Source: Acidobacteriota bacterium
GTDB lineage: Bacteria; Acidobacteriota; Terriglobia; Bryobacterales; Bryobacteraceae
Direction of reading: 5' to 3'
Assembly (NCBI GenBank): GCA_023436715.1
Contig: JAEZIJ010000097.1
Coordinates: forward strand, 1 to 42,035
DNA: 42,035 bases
A model generated the notes under the pieces. That model saw nothing but the letters and a program-made list of their open reading frames with translations. It had not been told where the DNA came from and searched no databases. Shown piece after piece: positions 1-8,824 of this stretch; position 1 is the stretch's first letter; each line of letters starts with the position of its first letter. The position numbers and the translations under genes are program-made.

Positions 1-1
1 C

Positions 2-754
2 GCCACGGCAGCGGCGCCCACCATCTCCCCGAACGGCGGCACGTTCACCGGTTCGGTCACGGTCACTCTGGCATCGGCAACCACCGGCGCCCAGATCACC
101 TATAGCATTGACGGATCCGCTCCCACGCTTCCCTACACCGGGCCGTTCGTGCTGAGCAAGAGCGCCACAGTACGGGCGCAGGCCTCGGCAGCGGGCATGT
201 TGAACAGCACGATCAGCAGCGCAAGCTTCACGGTCAACCCGCCGGTCGCCGCTGCCGCACCGACTATCTCTCCGAACGGCGGCACGTTCACCGGCTCGGT
301 CACGGTCACACTGGCATCGGCAACCACCGGCGCCCGGATCACCTATAGCATTGACGGATCCGCTCCCACGCTTCCCTACACCGGGCCGTTCGTGCTGAGC
401 AAGAGCGCCACAGTACGGGCCCAAGCCTCGGCGTCCGGCATGACGAGCAGCACAATCACGAGCGCGACATTCACCGTCAACACGCCTCTGCCGCCGGCCG
501 TGCAGATCACGAATCCGCAAGCCGGCAGCTTGGGCAGCACAGTGCAGATCACCGTCAATGCCAGTTCTGGAGTCGTCTCGGTCCAGTACCGGCTCGACGG
601 CGTTCCGCTCGCAACAGTCAACAGCGCACCGTTCACGTACGTTTGGAATACGTCGAACGTAAAAGGAAAGGGCTGGCATCAGCTCGATGCGGTCGCGCGG
701 GATGCCGCGGGCAACACTGCGAAATCCGCGCCCGTCTCTGTTCGGATTCGCTAG
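2..754 (+). CDS. Surface protein with chitobiase-type repeats, 3' part only
   Basis: This is a 5'-truncated open frame; 250 residues are visible and the start lies left of the window. Two tandem repeats of about 81 residues share the pattern PTISPNGGTFTGSVTVTLAS, then ITYSIDGSAPT, YTGPF and ATVRAQAS. This pattern is typical of the chitobiase/beta-hexosaminidase C-terminal domain (CHB_HEX_C type). The last roughly 85 residues resemble a bacterial Ig-like domain (VQITNP, VSVQYRLDG, AVARDAAGN). Such domains usually sit on secreted glycosidases or adhesins; any catalytic part would be upstream and is unseen. The same domain closes the GH18 enzyme ending at 2624. The gene converges on a glycosyltransferase with 3 bp between stops. 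The domain type is fairly sure; the function of the whole protein is unknown. Confidence 0.8.
   Translation, partial: ATAAAPTISPNGGTFTGSVTVTLASATTGAQITYSIDGSAPTLPYTGPFVLSKSATVRAQASAAGMLNSTISSASFTVNPPVAAAAPTISPNGGTFTGSVTVTLASATTGARITYSIDGSAPTLPYTGPFVLSKSATVRAQASASGMTSSTITSATFTVNTPLPPAVQITNPQAGSLGSTVQITVNASSGVVSVQYRLDGVPLATVNSAPFTYVWNTSNVKGKGWHQLDAVARDAAGNTAKSAPVSVRIR
20..484 (+). repeat. Two tandem 243-bp coding repeats
   Basis: Two in-frame copies of a 243-bp (81-codon) unit start at 20 and 263. Over the first roughly 170 bp they differ at only about seven positions, including a stretch of nearly 100 identical bases. They diverge in the linker. This near-identity suggests recent duplication or gene conversion. 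More copies may lie left of the window. Confidence 0.85.
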
Positions 755-757
755 TTC

Positions 758-1993
758 CTAGTCGCTTAGAATACGTTCGCCCGCGGGCTCTGTCTTCGGA
801 CCGCCCGCGGGCTTTTTTTTCACGGAAAGAGATCGCAGAATCGATGCGACCCGGCCGGCGCCGGCATCGATGTCGTAATGGTGATCGAAGGCCCGGCGAG
901 CATTTTCTCCGGCCGTGTGAAGCGCTTCCCGGTTCAACACGAGCCAGCCGAGCAGACTCCTCAGCGATGCGACGTCCCCCGGTTCGATTTGCCACCCGCA
1001 GTGATGGCGCTTTACTACCTGAGCCGGTGTGGCGGCTCCGGGCCCGATAAAAAGAACGGGCCGCCCAGCGGCCATGACCGTATACAACTTGCTCGGAACC
1101 ACTGATCCGCAGCAAGATGCCTTCTGGGTCACCAGGCAGAGATCCGCATTTCCGAAGCCTTCGGCCAGCGCGTCCCGGCTGGCGTACGGGACAAACTCGA
1201 CGTTGCCGTGTCCGCGCTGCCGGCAATGCCTTTCAAGCGCCGCGCGTTGCGGACCTCCGCCGCGGAACACGAAGCGGCAGCCGGGCACATCGAGCGCACC
1301 GGCAATCGTCTCCACATCGTGAGCTAATCCCAAATTGCCCGAATAGAGCACGGTGAGCGGGCCGTCCTTCGGGAAGGGCTGCTGTGGTATCTCGCGACTA
1401 TCGGCCCAGTTCTCAGCCACGCGGATTATTCCGTCTGGAATTCCGCGGTTCAAAAGACGCAGCCGCATGCAGTCGCCCAGAGCGATAAGACAATCCGCAT
1501 TCCGGCGGCAGTAGTCCAGGACCGTGCCCGCAAGGCGGGCTGCCGCGGAACCGGCCTTCATAATCCCAAGGTCCACAGCTACGTCGGGATAGACATCCAT
1601 CTCCCAGATCACGTGCCGCGCTCCTCGCAGCTTCTTGGTGAACGCGCCTACCACCGGGAGTAATGGGGGCGTGGTGAGCGTGACGACAACGTCGGGCGCC
1701 GGCATGCGCATGCTCCGGAGCAGCGCTCCGAAGAAGAAACTCGCATACGCGAGAAGCCGGCCTCGCCAGCCGTGGCTGAACCGGAACGCTGGCAGGCGCA
1801 CGATGCGCAGCCTGCCGTGGGTCTCGTCCTTCCCAGGCGCGGAGGGCGCCGGGCCGCCCGAGTAAGCGCTCTGTCCGCAAACGACTGTTACATTGTCGCC
1901 GCTGGCGGCGAGCCGTTCCGCCAGATCGGCAACCAGTTTTCCGGTTGGCGCCGGGTCCGGGAGATAGAACTGATTCAGCAACAGAATGTTCAT
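758..1993 (-). CDS. GT4 glycosyltransferase, WbuB-like
   Basis: This 411-residue protein is a probable cytoplasmic, retaining GT-B glycosyltransferase that adds a sugar to the lipid-linked repeat unit. The N-terminal half starts MNILLLNQFYLPDPAPTGKL and holds an acceptor-side Rossmann fold. The C-terminal half has TVLYSGNLGLAHDVET and the WbuB-like segment VVPSKLYTVMAAGRPVLFIG, where the nucleotide-sugar is bound. The start at 1993 is preferred over an upstream in-frame ATG at 2011 because it forms an ATGA overlap with the stop of the acetyltransferase gene. It is the last gene of the polysaccharide operon. Its final codons include the terminator of the convergent gene. The sugar specificity cannot be read from sequence. 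Confidence 0.85.
   Translation of the reverse strand: MNILLLNQFYLPDPAPTGKLVADLAERLAASGDNVTVVCGQSAYSGGPAPSAPGKDETHGRLRIVRLPAFRFSHGWRGRLLAYASFFFGALLRSMRMPAPDVVVTLTTPPLLPVVGAFTKKLRGARHVIWEMDVYPDVAVDLGIMKAGSAAARLAGTVLDYCRRNADCLIALGDCMRLRLLNRGIPDGIIRVAENWADSREIPQQPFPKDGPLTVLYSGNLGLAHDVETIAGALDVPGCRFVFRGGGPQRAALERHCRQRGHGNVEFVPYASRDALAEGFGNADLCLVTQKASCCGSVVPSKLYTVMAAGRPVLFIGPGAATPAQVVKRHHCGWQIEPGDVASLRSLLGWLVLNREALHTAGENARRAFDHHYDIDAGAGRVASILRSLSVKKKPAGGPKTEPAGERILSD
779..820 (+). terminator. Intrinsic terminator of the repeat-protein gene
   Basis: GCCCGCGGGC occurs at 779-788 and again at 803-812. The arms pair with a 14-nt loop and are followed at once by eight T (813-820). This is a classical rho-independent terminator for plus-strand transcription, 25 bp past the stop at 754. 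It lies inside the coding sequence of the convergent glycosyltransferase, where the T-run is read as a Lys-rich stretch (VKKKP). Confidence 0.8.
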
Positions 1994-2616
1994 CGCGATT
2001 GTCCGCCGCACTGGGCAGCGGAAAGAGGCTGGAGATTGCGCCGGCGAAGAAATCGAGCGGGGTTGCCGCCGTGAATCTCGTACGGGCCGAGACTTCTGGC
2101 AACGATGCTTCCGGCAACGGCGACGGCGGACTCCTCAAAGGTTACGCCGGGACCCACGAGGCAACGGGCGCCCACCCATGAGCCGTCCTGAAGCGTGATG
2201 GGCTTGACGACCAGCGCGAAAGCCGGGTCGGACCAGTTGTGGTTCCCGGTGCAGAGATACGCCCCCTGGGAGACACACACGTTATTGCCGATCACCACGG
2301 GCGCGAGATTGTCGATCCAGCAGTCCTCGCCCAGCCACGAGTCATCCCCTACCCGGAGCCGCCACGGAAACTTCACTCTCAGCCCCGGCTTCATAGTGAC
2401 GCCGCGTCCGATGACCGCGCCGAACAGGCGGAGGAGGAACGCCCGGTGTGCGGTTCCGGGCACCCACGAGCGGACCAGGAGAGTCTGGACCAGCAACCAA
2501 AGCGCTTCCACAGCGGCTGGCCGCCCCCGGTCGAACCAGCGGGCGCTGAATGACGCAAGGCGCACGCCCGACGCGCCTCGTTTTTCGGTCCTTTGCTGCG
2601 ATTCGTCGAGAAGCAT
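1990..2616 (-). CDS. WcaF-like hexapeptide-repeat acetyltransferase
   Basis: This 208-residue protein resembles the colanic-acid acetyltransferases of the WcaF type. The middle and C-terminal part shows left-handed beta-helix hexapeptides (VIGRGVTM, RVGDDSWLGEDCWIDNL, VVIGNNVCVSQGAYLCTGNHNW) and then GSWVGARCLVGPGVTFEESAVAVAGSIV. The NHNW segment contains the usual catalytic-type histidine. The probable reaction is O-acetylation of a sugar from acetyl-CoA in the cytoplasm. The gene starts 7 bp after the GH18 stop and ends in an ATGA overlap with the next glycosyltransferase, so it is surely cotranscribed. The exact sugar is unknown. Confidence 0.85.
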   Translation of the reverse strand: MLLDESQQRTEKRGASGVRLASFSARWFDRGRPAAVEALWLLVQTLLVRSWVPGTAHRAFLLRLFGAVIGRGVTMKPGLRVKFPWRLRVGDDSWLGEDCWIDNLAPVVIGNNVCVSQGAYLCTGNHNWSDPAFALVVKPITLQDGSWVGARCLVGPGVTFEESAVAVAGSIVARSLGPYEIHGGNPARFLRRRNLQPLSAAQCGGQSR

Positions 2617-2623
2617 GGATGCC

Positions 2624-4030
2624 TCAATGCGGCAATGCCAAGGCCGGGGTTTTGTTGGAGGCCGCAGGCCTGATGTGCACAGGCCTGGGCGCAGGGATTC
2701 GCTTGACGGTAAACACGGCCGAACTCACGGCACTCGCCGACAAGCCGGGCGCGGATGCCTGCGCGCGCACGGTGGCGTAACCGGCCACGGTGAATGGCCC
2801 CGTGTAAGATACGGACGGAGCGCTTCCATCCGTACTGTAAACGATGCTGGCGTTCGGGGTCGCGGAGGCCAGCGTTACAGTGACCGGCCCGGTAAAAACT
2901 CCGCCATTGGGAGTGATGGTAGGAGCGTCGGCCGGGGGAGGCGGCGGCAGCGCCGCTTTAATCGCACTAACCAAAGGATGCTTCTGGCCGGCCGGAGCAT
3001 TGGGATTGAAGCCCATGTTCAGATGCCACATGGTGACGCCGAGCAGGCCCTGCGCAATCGCCCACTTGACTTTTTCCGCGACCGAGCGCGGATCGTCGAA
3101 GCTGATGAACATGTCGCCGGCGCCCGCCGCGGCGTGGATGCTTATATAGGGGACCAGCGCCCCTGAATCCCAGTGATAGGAGCCGATGCCGGAATAGGAA
3201 TCCATGATGCCCCTGTAGGAATCCTGGAAGGTAGCCGGCGCCTTCGTCCAGGTTTCGAGCGGTGCGGTGACCCCCTCCCAGACAACGCCATAAAAAGGAA
3301 TCCCGATTGTGACTTTGCGTAGATCTATACCGGCGGCTGCGTACTCGGCTACTCTGTCATCGATCGACACCAGGTGCGGATCGTAAGGATTGTGCAGCGC
3401 GGCATTGTGCCAGGTCTTGACCGTTCCGAACGCGGGAGCGGCCTGATCGTAAGTCATCAGGTGAATCTGATCCAGGCTCGATTGCACGGCGAGAACCACG
3501 TCTTTCGTGCCGTAAAACTCCGCTGCTATTTCACCGCGCGGGCTAACATGGTCCAGCGCGGTCCTCAGTGCGGCAACAAGATTCTTGAACCGCGTCTGGA
3601 GTTCAGGCTCTTCCAACGGTTCCCAATCCAGATTGATGCCATCGTAGCCTCGGATCGTCATAAAGGAAACGAGGTTCGCGACGAAAGTCTTGAGATTTTC
3701 CGGGCTGGCCGCACCGTCGAAGTCGTCCTGGGGCGACCAACCGCTCATGACCGTGAAATAGGCTTTGGCGCCCGCTGCATGCGCCTGTGAGATCATCTGC
3801 TCCGACTGGTCCGTGTCGATGTAGATCGAGAGGCTTCCGTCCGGTCTCGGCCCGATAGCGCCGTGCATGACGTGCGTGAACGCGGTGAAGTCTATCTCGC
3901 GCATCGTATGCATGTCGGGCGCCATGATGTGCGCGATGCTGAGAAAACGCACAGGTGCAGGCGCGGCGCCGGTGCTCACCACTACCGGCACTACGGCCAG
4001 CAGGGCCAGGATGTATCGCGTTCGCAACAT
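2624..4030 (-). CDS. Secreted GH18 glycosidase with chitobiase-type C-terminal domain
   Basis: This 468-residue protein has a signal peptide at about residues 1-22 (MLRTRYILALLAVVPVVVSTG). A glycoside hydrolase 18 barrel spans about 27-360, with the signature DGINLDWE at 130-137; Glu137 is the expected acid/base. YFTVMSGW, MTYDQAAP and the late MWHLNMG fit other GH18 strands. A chitobiase-type domain covers about 370-443, followed by a basic tail. The start at 4030 gives the signal peptide and has GAGG just upstream; an in-frame start at 4099 would overlap the previous gene. GH18 enzymes cut beta-1,4 GlcNAc polymers by substrate-assisted catalysis. Its place inside a polysaccharide operon suggests it trims or releases the product outside the cytoplasm. 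Confidence 0.88.
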   Translation of the reverse strand: MLRTRYILALLAVVPVVVSTGAAPAPVRFLSIAHIMAPDMHTMREIDFTAFTHVMHGAIGPRPDGSLSIYIDTDQSEQMISQAHAAGAKAYFTVMSGWSPQDDFDGAASPENLKTFVANLVSFMTIRGYDGINLDWEPLEEPELQTRFKNLVAALRTALDHVSPRGEIAAEFYGTKDVVLAVQSSLDQIHLMTYDQAAPAFGTVKTWHNAALHNPYDPHLVSIDDRVAEYAAAGIDLRKVTIGIPFYGVVWEGVTAPLETWTKAPATFQDSYRGIMDSYSGIGSYHWDSGALVPYISIHAAAGAGDMFISFDDPRSVAEKVKWAIAQGLLGVTMWHLNMGFNPNAPAGQKHPLVSAIKAALPPPPPADAPTITPNGGVFTGPVTVTLASATPNASIVYSTDGSAPSVSYTGPFTVAGYATVRAQASAPGLSASAVSSAVFTVKRIPAPRPVHIRPAASNKTPALALPH

Positions 4031-4035
4031 ACACC

Positions 4036-5226
4036 TCACTCGGAAGCTACCCGTTCCAGGTCCGACAGGTTCTTGTGATACCGATTCCGGACTGCCCATG
4101 CGCTGTACTCAAGAACGTACGCATCGGCGACCCGCCGCAAGAACGTGGCCGGGGCCACCGGGCGCAGCGCCAGCATCTGGGTGATCGAAACAACCGTGTA
4201 GGTGATGAGAAGGGCCGAGGCTCGTTTTCGCGGCAACTCCAGGCAGAAGAAACCTGCCAAGAGCAACCATGCCGCCGCCATATAGGCGATGTAAGGAGCA
4301 TCGGACATATAGATCAGCAGAAAGAACATGCTCCCGGGTGCAACCCAGGCCAGCAGCAGCTTGGTTTCCCGGCGGCTCCTGCTTCTCCACGCCTGAAAGA
4401 GCGCGAAGGGAAGGAGCACATTGACCGAAGCGGCAACCGCCGCCAGAAAGCGTAGGGCGTTCGCGAAGGCACGCGGCGTCAGCCCGGCCCGGAGCATGGA
4501 GACGTCGCGGTTCACTCCCGCCAGTTGAGAAAAAGAGGCGTGAATGGGTCCGGCGGCGGCCCCGTAATGAATCGCGGTCGGCACCCACCAGACAAGCGAG
4601 GCCGATGCGGCTATCGCCGCGCCGAGCAGACGCTGGCGCCAGGTGTACCGAACCCCCGCCACAAGGAGCAGCGGTAGTAGAAACGCCCCGTCGCTGGGTC
4701 TGAAGCCGCCAGCCACTGCCCAGGCTCCGCATGCGACCAAAAACCAGCGCGTCTTATTCTGTATGATGCAGAAGAAGATCGCCGGGGCCCAGAATGTCAT
4801 AGCGGCATATGTGGAATGGACCAACGCCGAAAACCAGACCACGTTCATCACCGCGTAGCAGACCGCAAGCAACCGCCCGGTCGCTCCCGGCAACAGCCGC
4901 TCACAAATCCTGATGAACACGAACACGCCGCAGAGGCTCAAGGTGACATTCAATAAGGAGATCGCCGCCGCGGGCGATAAGCCCGTAGCCGATATCCAGC
5001 GTGCCAGGGCCATGAACAGGAAATACCCGGGCGGCTGGATGAATAACTCGCCCGCCGCAATGCCCTGAACGTGCGCCGGGCCGTCGGCAAAGTACGGGGG
5101 CCCGAGTAGGGCGACCCTGGATACAAGCGTGCCCGCGAGAACGGCTCCCGTGAACAGCCAGTTGCTCGAAAGCCGGCTTCGGTCGCCCGCTTTGAATCCG
5201 CTCTCGTGTCTCGTCAGTGCGATCAT
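4036..5226 (-). CDS. Polytopic GT-C-like membrane glycosyltransferase
   Basis: This 396-residue protein has about ten predicted hydrophobic helices. The first loop holds GPPYFADGPAHVQGIAAGEL and then FIQPPGYFLF. An acidic residue near the first helix and a PPGY-type segment are usual in GT39/ArnT-like transferases that take sugar from a polyprenyl phosphate. The C-terminus (DAYVLEYSAWAVRNRYHKNL) looks soluble. It ends 5 bp before the GH18 start and begins 48 bp after the preceding GT4 gene. I read it as a membrane transferase adding a side sugar on the periplasmic side. An uncharacterised membrane protein is the alternative. Confidence 0.6.
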   Translation of the reverse strand: MIALTRHESGFKAGDRSRLSSNWLFTGAVLAGTLVSRVALLGPPYFADGPAHVQGIAAGELFIQPPGYFLFMALARWISATGLSPAAAISLLNVTLSLCGVFVFIRICERLLPGATGRLLAVCYAVMNVVWFSALVHSTYAAMTFWAPAIFFCIIQNKTRWFLVACGAWAVAGGFRPSDGAFLLPLLLVAGVRYTWRQRLLGAAIAASASLVWWVPTAIHYGAAAGPIHASFSQLAGVNRDVSMLRAGLTPRAFANALRFLAAVAASVNVLLPFALFQAWRSRSRRETKLLLAWVAPGSMFFLLIYMSDAPYIAYMAAAWLLLAGFFCLELPRKRASALLITYTVVSITQMLALRPVAPATFLRRVADAYVLEYSAWAVRNRYHKNLSDLERVASE

Positions 5227-5274
5227 TCGTTAACCAGCTCCCATCGTCAACAAAGGTGGGTCGAGAGTTTCGGT

Positions 5275-6453
5275 CTAGTTCTTAAGCACGCAATTCGGTC
5301 TTGCGCCGCCTTCCAGAATCCACTCGTAGACCTCCTGCATCCGGCTGGCGATACTCTGCCAGCAGAACTGGGTCGCGGCCAGGCTGCATCCTCGCCTGCC
5401 CATGTCGCGCAGGCGGTCGGGGCTGGCTGAGAAGAGGGCAGTCATGCCCGCAGCGATGGCGGCGGGATCGGTTTCGATTGGAATGGCGGCCTCCGCCTCG
5501 AACCCCAGCGGAAGATTGCATTGCCCGGTCATGATCACGGGCAGCCCGTGCGCCCATGCCTCGAGGATCGTGAGCGGCAGGCCTTCGCTGAGCGAAGGCA
5601 GGATGAAAGCGCTGGCGCGGCGGAACGTCGCGGATTTCCGGGGACCGAACTGAGGCCCAACGAAGTGAACGCGAGGCACCGCGAGTTCCTCACACAGGCC
5701 GGCCAGAGTGGCGGCGTATCCTCCCTCGTCCCAACCGGCGATGACAAGGTGCCATTCGGCGGCAGGCCCGGAGCCGGAGGATTCGAGCAGCTTCCAGGCC
5801 TTCAGCAGATTGACAAGGTTCTTCTTGGGATGCAGGCGGCCCAGATAAAGCAGGACACGCGCGCTTTCCGGCACGGCCCGGCTCCATTCGGGGTCCGCGG
5901 AGCCGCTCTGGACGGGCATCTCAACGCCGTTCGGAATGACACAGACAGGATTTCTGAAGCCAAGCGCCCGGATGGACAGCGCTTCGGATTCGCTCACGGC
6001 GTGTATGCATGCCGCGTGCGCAAGGTGCCCGTTTTGGTAGACGAACCCCGCGAGCCTTTTCTTCCACGCGGAATGCCGCAGCGCCCAGGGATCGAGCATC
6101 CCGTGGGGACTCACAATGTACGGCTTGCGGTTCCCGTCGTGCGAGTACAGGCGGCACGCCAGGGATGGATAGGTCCATAGGCCTTCGACGTGCACGAGGT
6201 CGGGGCGCGCGCCTCTGAGCATACCGATCAAGCCCCTCCCGTAGCGAAAAGCGCTCGGCCCGGACACACGCGCCATCTGAACCGGAACTCCATCCCAGAA
6301 TGGAAGATCGCACCCGCGGTGCTCGTCTTCGAGCGCAAGCACGTTCACGGAAACGCCCGGACAGCGGACCAGCGCTTTCGCCAGGTAGCGCACGGCGTCA
6401 AACAAGCCGCCCGCCGATTGAGATATCGAAGTGGTAAGAAGACTCACTCGCAT
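5275..6453 (-). CDS. GT4 glycosyltransferase
   Basis: This 392-residue GT-B enzyme has the N-terminal SQSAGGLFDAVRYLAKAL and PHGMLDPWAL in the acceptor half. VLLYLGRLHPKKNLVNLLKAW starts the donor half, and ILPSLSEGLPLTILEAWAHG gives the E-x7-E-type motif of GT4 enzymes. Its ATG directly abuts the TAA of the preceding gene (6454), so the two are translationally close. It should add one sugar to the lipid-linked oligosaccharide at the inner face of the membrane. Which sugar cannot be told. Confidence 0.88.
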   Translation of the reverse strand: MRVSLLTTSISQSAGGLFDAVRYLAKALVRCPGVSVNVLALEDEHRGCDLPFWDGVPVQMARVSGPSAFRYGRGLIGMLRGARPDLVHVEGLWTYPSLACRLYSHDGNRKPYIVSPHGMLDPWALRHSAWKKRLAGFVYQNGHLAHAACIHAVSESEALSIRALGFRNPVCVIPNGVEMPVQSGSADPEWSRAVPESARVLLYLGRLHPKKNLVNLLKAWKLLESSGSGPAAEWHLVIAGWDEGGYAATLAGLCEELAVPRVHFVGPQFGPRKSATFRRASAFILPSLSEGLPLTILEAWAHGLPVIMTGQCNLPLGFEAEAAIPIETDPAAIAAGMTALFSASPDRLRDMGRRGCSLAATQFCWQSIASRMQEVYEWILEGGARPNCVLKN

Positions 6454-7596
6454 TTATGCACCGCAAACCCGGAGGAGACCGCGCACCGAGTCCGCCCAGG
6501 CGGTGAGCGCGAAGGTACTGATGATTTCGGCGGAGCGCGCGCCCATATCAAGGCGCTCGCGCTCGGGCATGGAACTGAACGCCAGCATGAGACGAGTGAG
6601 CTGCGGCTCATCGAGTGGATCGAAAACGAAGCCGTTGCCGCCGTGTGTTACAAGATCGTCCACGCAACCGCATCGGCTCGACACCAGCACGGGCAAGCCG
6701 GAAGCCATGGCCTCGTTCACCACCAGGCCCCAGGTTTCGCTCACACTCGACAGGACGAGGCAGCGAGCGAAGGCGTAAAGCGGCGCGAGTTCCGCGTAGT
6801 CCCTGTTGCCCGTCAGAATGACGCGGCGCAGGAACCGGTTTCCGCGGATCATGTCACGAATGGTTCCATCCAGCGGCCCGGCGCCGGCGATGACCAGACT
6901 CCAGCCGCCGCCGTTCTCCGCGTAGGCGGAGAATGCACGGAGCAGCCCGGGCAGGTTCTTCTCCGGGATGAACCGGCCGGCGAACAGAAAATATTCCGGA
7001 GGCAGGCCGAAATCCGCCGCGGTGCGCTCGCGGCGGAGAATTGCGCATTGCCGGGCGAAGAATTCGTTGTCAACTACGTCGTAACAGAAACCCATGGGCT
7101 TCGCGTGGAAGCCGAGGTTGTCGAGGTAGCGCGCGGCACGCTTTCCGCTGACTATGGCGCCATCGAACAGGCGGCGGATCGCGGCACCTTTGAGCGCCTC
7201 GCGAACCGCGTGCCGGGGCCAGTCGCCGCCGGTCGAATCGCTCATGAGGATGGCGGGGGTGTTGTGCGTGCGACCCCAGAGCGCCGCCGCGACGGCGAGC
7301 GGATCGCGGTAGCCGGGTATGAGCAGGGCGTCCGGCTGCATCCGGTCCAGGGCCCTCCACAGCGAGAGGGCTCTGGCGTGGCCGCCGGACAGGGTGACGG
7401 TGCGGCCACATGCGCCGCGTGGATGCTCTCCGGCCCGGAGCTGAATTCGATACACCCGGAAGTGCCGTTCCAGGGCGGCCGCCCTGGCGCGGTGATAGGG
7501 CCCGAACTCAGCCCACATCAGCGCAAGTTTTCGAGCCGGCAGCGCCGGCATGGGCGGTGGCTGCGAGGGGTATGCCGCGGTTTCAGGTGCTGTCAT
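6454..7596 (-). CDS. GT4 glycosyltransferase
   Basis: This 380-residue protein has motifs PEYFLFAGRFIPEKNLPGLL and LVLSSVSETWGLVVNEAMASGLPV, the donor-binding half of GT4 enzymes. The N-terminal half carries MSDSTGGDW and YDVVDNEFF. The start at 7596 is chosen because it lies 5 bp after the stop of the preceding gene; the frame stays open upstream to 7749 but that would overlap it by about 150 bp. It is one of five typical GT4 genes in this locus, so a repeat unit of at least five or six sugars is plausible. Confidence 0.85.
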   Translation of the reverse strand: MTAPETAAYPSQPPPMPALPARKLALMWAEFGPYHRARAAALERHFRVYRIQLRAGEHPRGACGRTVTLSGGHARALSLWRALDRMQPDALLIPGYRDPLAVAAALWGRTHNTPAILMSDSTGGDWPRHAVREALKGAAIRRLFDGAIVSGKRAARYLDNLGFHAKPMGFCYDVVDNEFFARQCAILRRERTAADFGLPPEYFLFAGRFIPEKNLPGLLRAFSAYAENGGGWSLVIAGAGPLDGTIRDMIRGNRFLRRVILTGNRDYAELAPLYAFARCLVLSSVSETWGLVVNEAMASGLPVLVSSRCGCVDDLVTHGGNGFVFDPLDEPQLTRLMLAFSSMPERERLDMGARSAEIISTFALTAWADSVRGLLRVCGA

Positions 7597-7601
7597 AGAA
7601 G

Positions 7602-8816
7602 TCAGTTGCGGCGCGCGCAGGCCGCTGTTTCCAAGGCGGTCGCGAGCCGGTTGCCGTAGCTGTCCAAGGTCAAATCGAGAGCACGCGCCCGCGCGTTGCG
7701 AGACATGCGATCGAGAAGGTCCCGGTCCGCTGCGAGGCGCGCGAGGCACTCGACGATGGCCCGCGCATCGCGGATGGGCACCACAAATCCCTCGACTTTG
7801 TTTCGAATCATGCTGCCCGAGTTCGGCGTCGTCACTACGGGAAGCCCGCTCGCGACGGCTTCATAGATCACCGTCGCCGATCCCTCGCAGAGCGACGGCA
7901 GCAGAAAGACATCCGCCCAGGCGTAGTGCCTGCGGATTTCCGATCTGGCCACCGGGCCCGCGATTTCCACAACTTCCCGCAGCCTGGCCAGGGCGGCCGG
8001 AGAGATTGGCGCCGCTCCGGCCATCCTGAAACACGCGATGCCTCGCAACTGCCTCGCTGCTTCCAGGACGTACGGTGTTCCTTTCCTCAGTCCGAGCACT
8101 CCCACGGTCAGGACGCGCAACGGCCGCGCGGCGGACGCCGAATCCTTTGCCGGAGGCGGAACGAACTCGACTCCATACGGCACCACGGAGCATCGATCGG
8201 CAGGTCCGCCGCATGCGGCGATTCCGTCGCGCACGAAGGATGATCCGCACACGATCACGTCCGCCAACTCCCACTCGGCCCGCTCGCGCTCACAGAACTC
8301 GCCCGCTCGCGCGTTGGATTCAAGCGGCTGCTCCCAGTCCGGAAACATCTCCTGCTCTTGCCTGAGTATGCGGCGCTCGATTTCGCGAGGCGCAATCGTC
8401 TGCTCGAGAATCGCCATGAGTTGGCGCCGCCGCGCCTCCGCCAGCAATTCCTTGGCTGCCGAGTTGTATGCATAGACTGCCGCCGCCCGTCCAAACCCCC
8501 GGCCCAACACCAGCCGCGCAAACCTCCTCCCCGCCCACAGGTTGACCGCATCCTGCGCGGAAGGTGCGGTCGCGGCGGCACGCGCCATCGCGTACATGAG
8601 GCCGAACGCGGAAAAGGCTTGTACCAGTTCGGCGGGTACACCCTCGACGCGGCGGGCGGCGAGCCGCTTCAGCGCTGCGGGCAACTTTCGCGCTCCCGTC
8701 AACAGCCGCGGGGCGCAGATATCCGTATGCAGGCGCTCCAGCATGCCTCGCTCGTACAGCACGCGCGGCACGGCGTAATGCATGCGCGCTCCCATTTGTG
8801 CGACCAGAATTTGCAT
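7602..8816 (-). CDS. GT4 glycosyltransferase
   Basis: This 404-residue protein starts MQILVAQMGARMHYAVPRVL. It has a long helical acceptor half with VYAYNSAAKELL and QEQEMFPDWE, then the donor half with LRVLTVGVLGLRKGTPYVLEAA and FLLPSLCEGSATVIYEAVASG. These are clear GT4 features. The start at 8816 lies 8 bp after the stop of the membrane protein gene; an upstream in-frame start at 9260 would overlap that gene by more than 430 bp and is rejected. The family of 'glycosyltransferase, group 1' with an EMFPDW-like segment occurs in exopolysaccharide clusters. Specificity is unknown. Confidence 0.85.
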   Translation of the reverse strand: MQILVAQMGARMHYAVPRVLYERGMLERLHTDICAPRLLTGARKLPAALKRLAARRVEGVPAELVQAFSAFGLMYAMARAAATAPSAQDAVNLWAGRRFARLVLGRGFGRAAAVYAYNSAAKELLAEARRRQLMAILEQTIAPREIERRILRQEQEMFPDWEQPLESNARAGEFCERERAEWELADVIVCGSSFVRDGIAACGGPADRCSVVPYGVEFVPPPAKDSASAARPLRVLTVGVLGLRKGTPYVLEAARQLRGIACFRMAGAAPISPAALARLREVVEIAGPVARSEIRRHYAWADVFLLPSLCEGSATVIYEAVASGLPVVTTPNSGSMIRNKVEGFVVPIRDARAIVECLARLAADRDLLDRMSRNARARALDLTLDSYGNRLATALETAACARRN

Positions 8817-8824
8817 AGTCGGGA

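Noticed and set aside
20..484. CRISPR-like array
   Set aside because: The repeats are 243 bp, in frame and protein coding; no short repeat/spacer pattern.
2195..3166. 323-codon plus-strand frame
   Set aside because: It is antisense to the acetyltransferase and GH18 genes; Arg-rich shadow.
6190..7659. 489-codon plus-strand frame
   Set aside because: It is antisense to two good glycosyltransferase genes; low-complexity composition and no domain.
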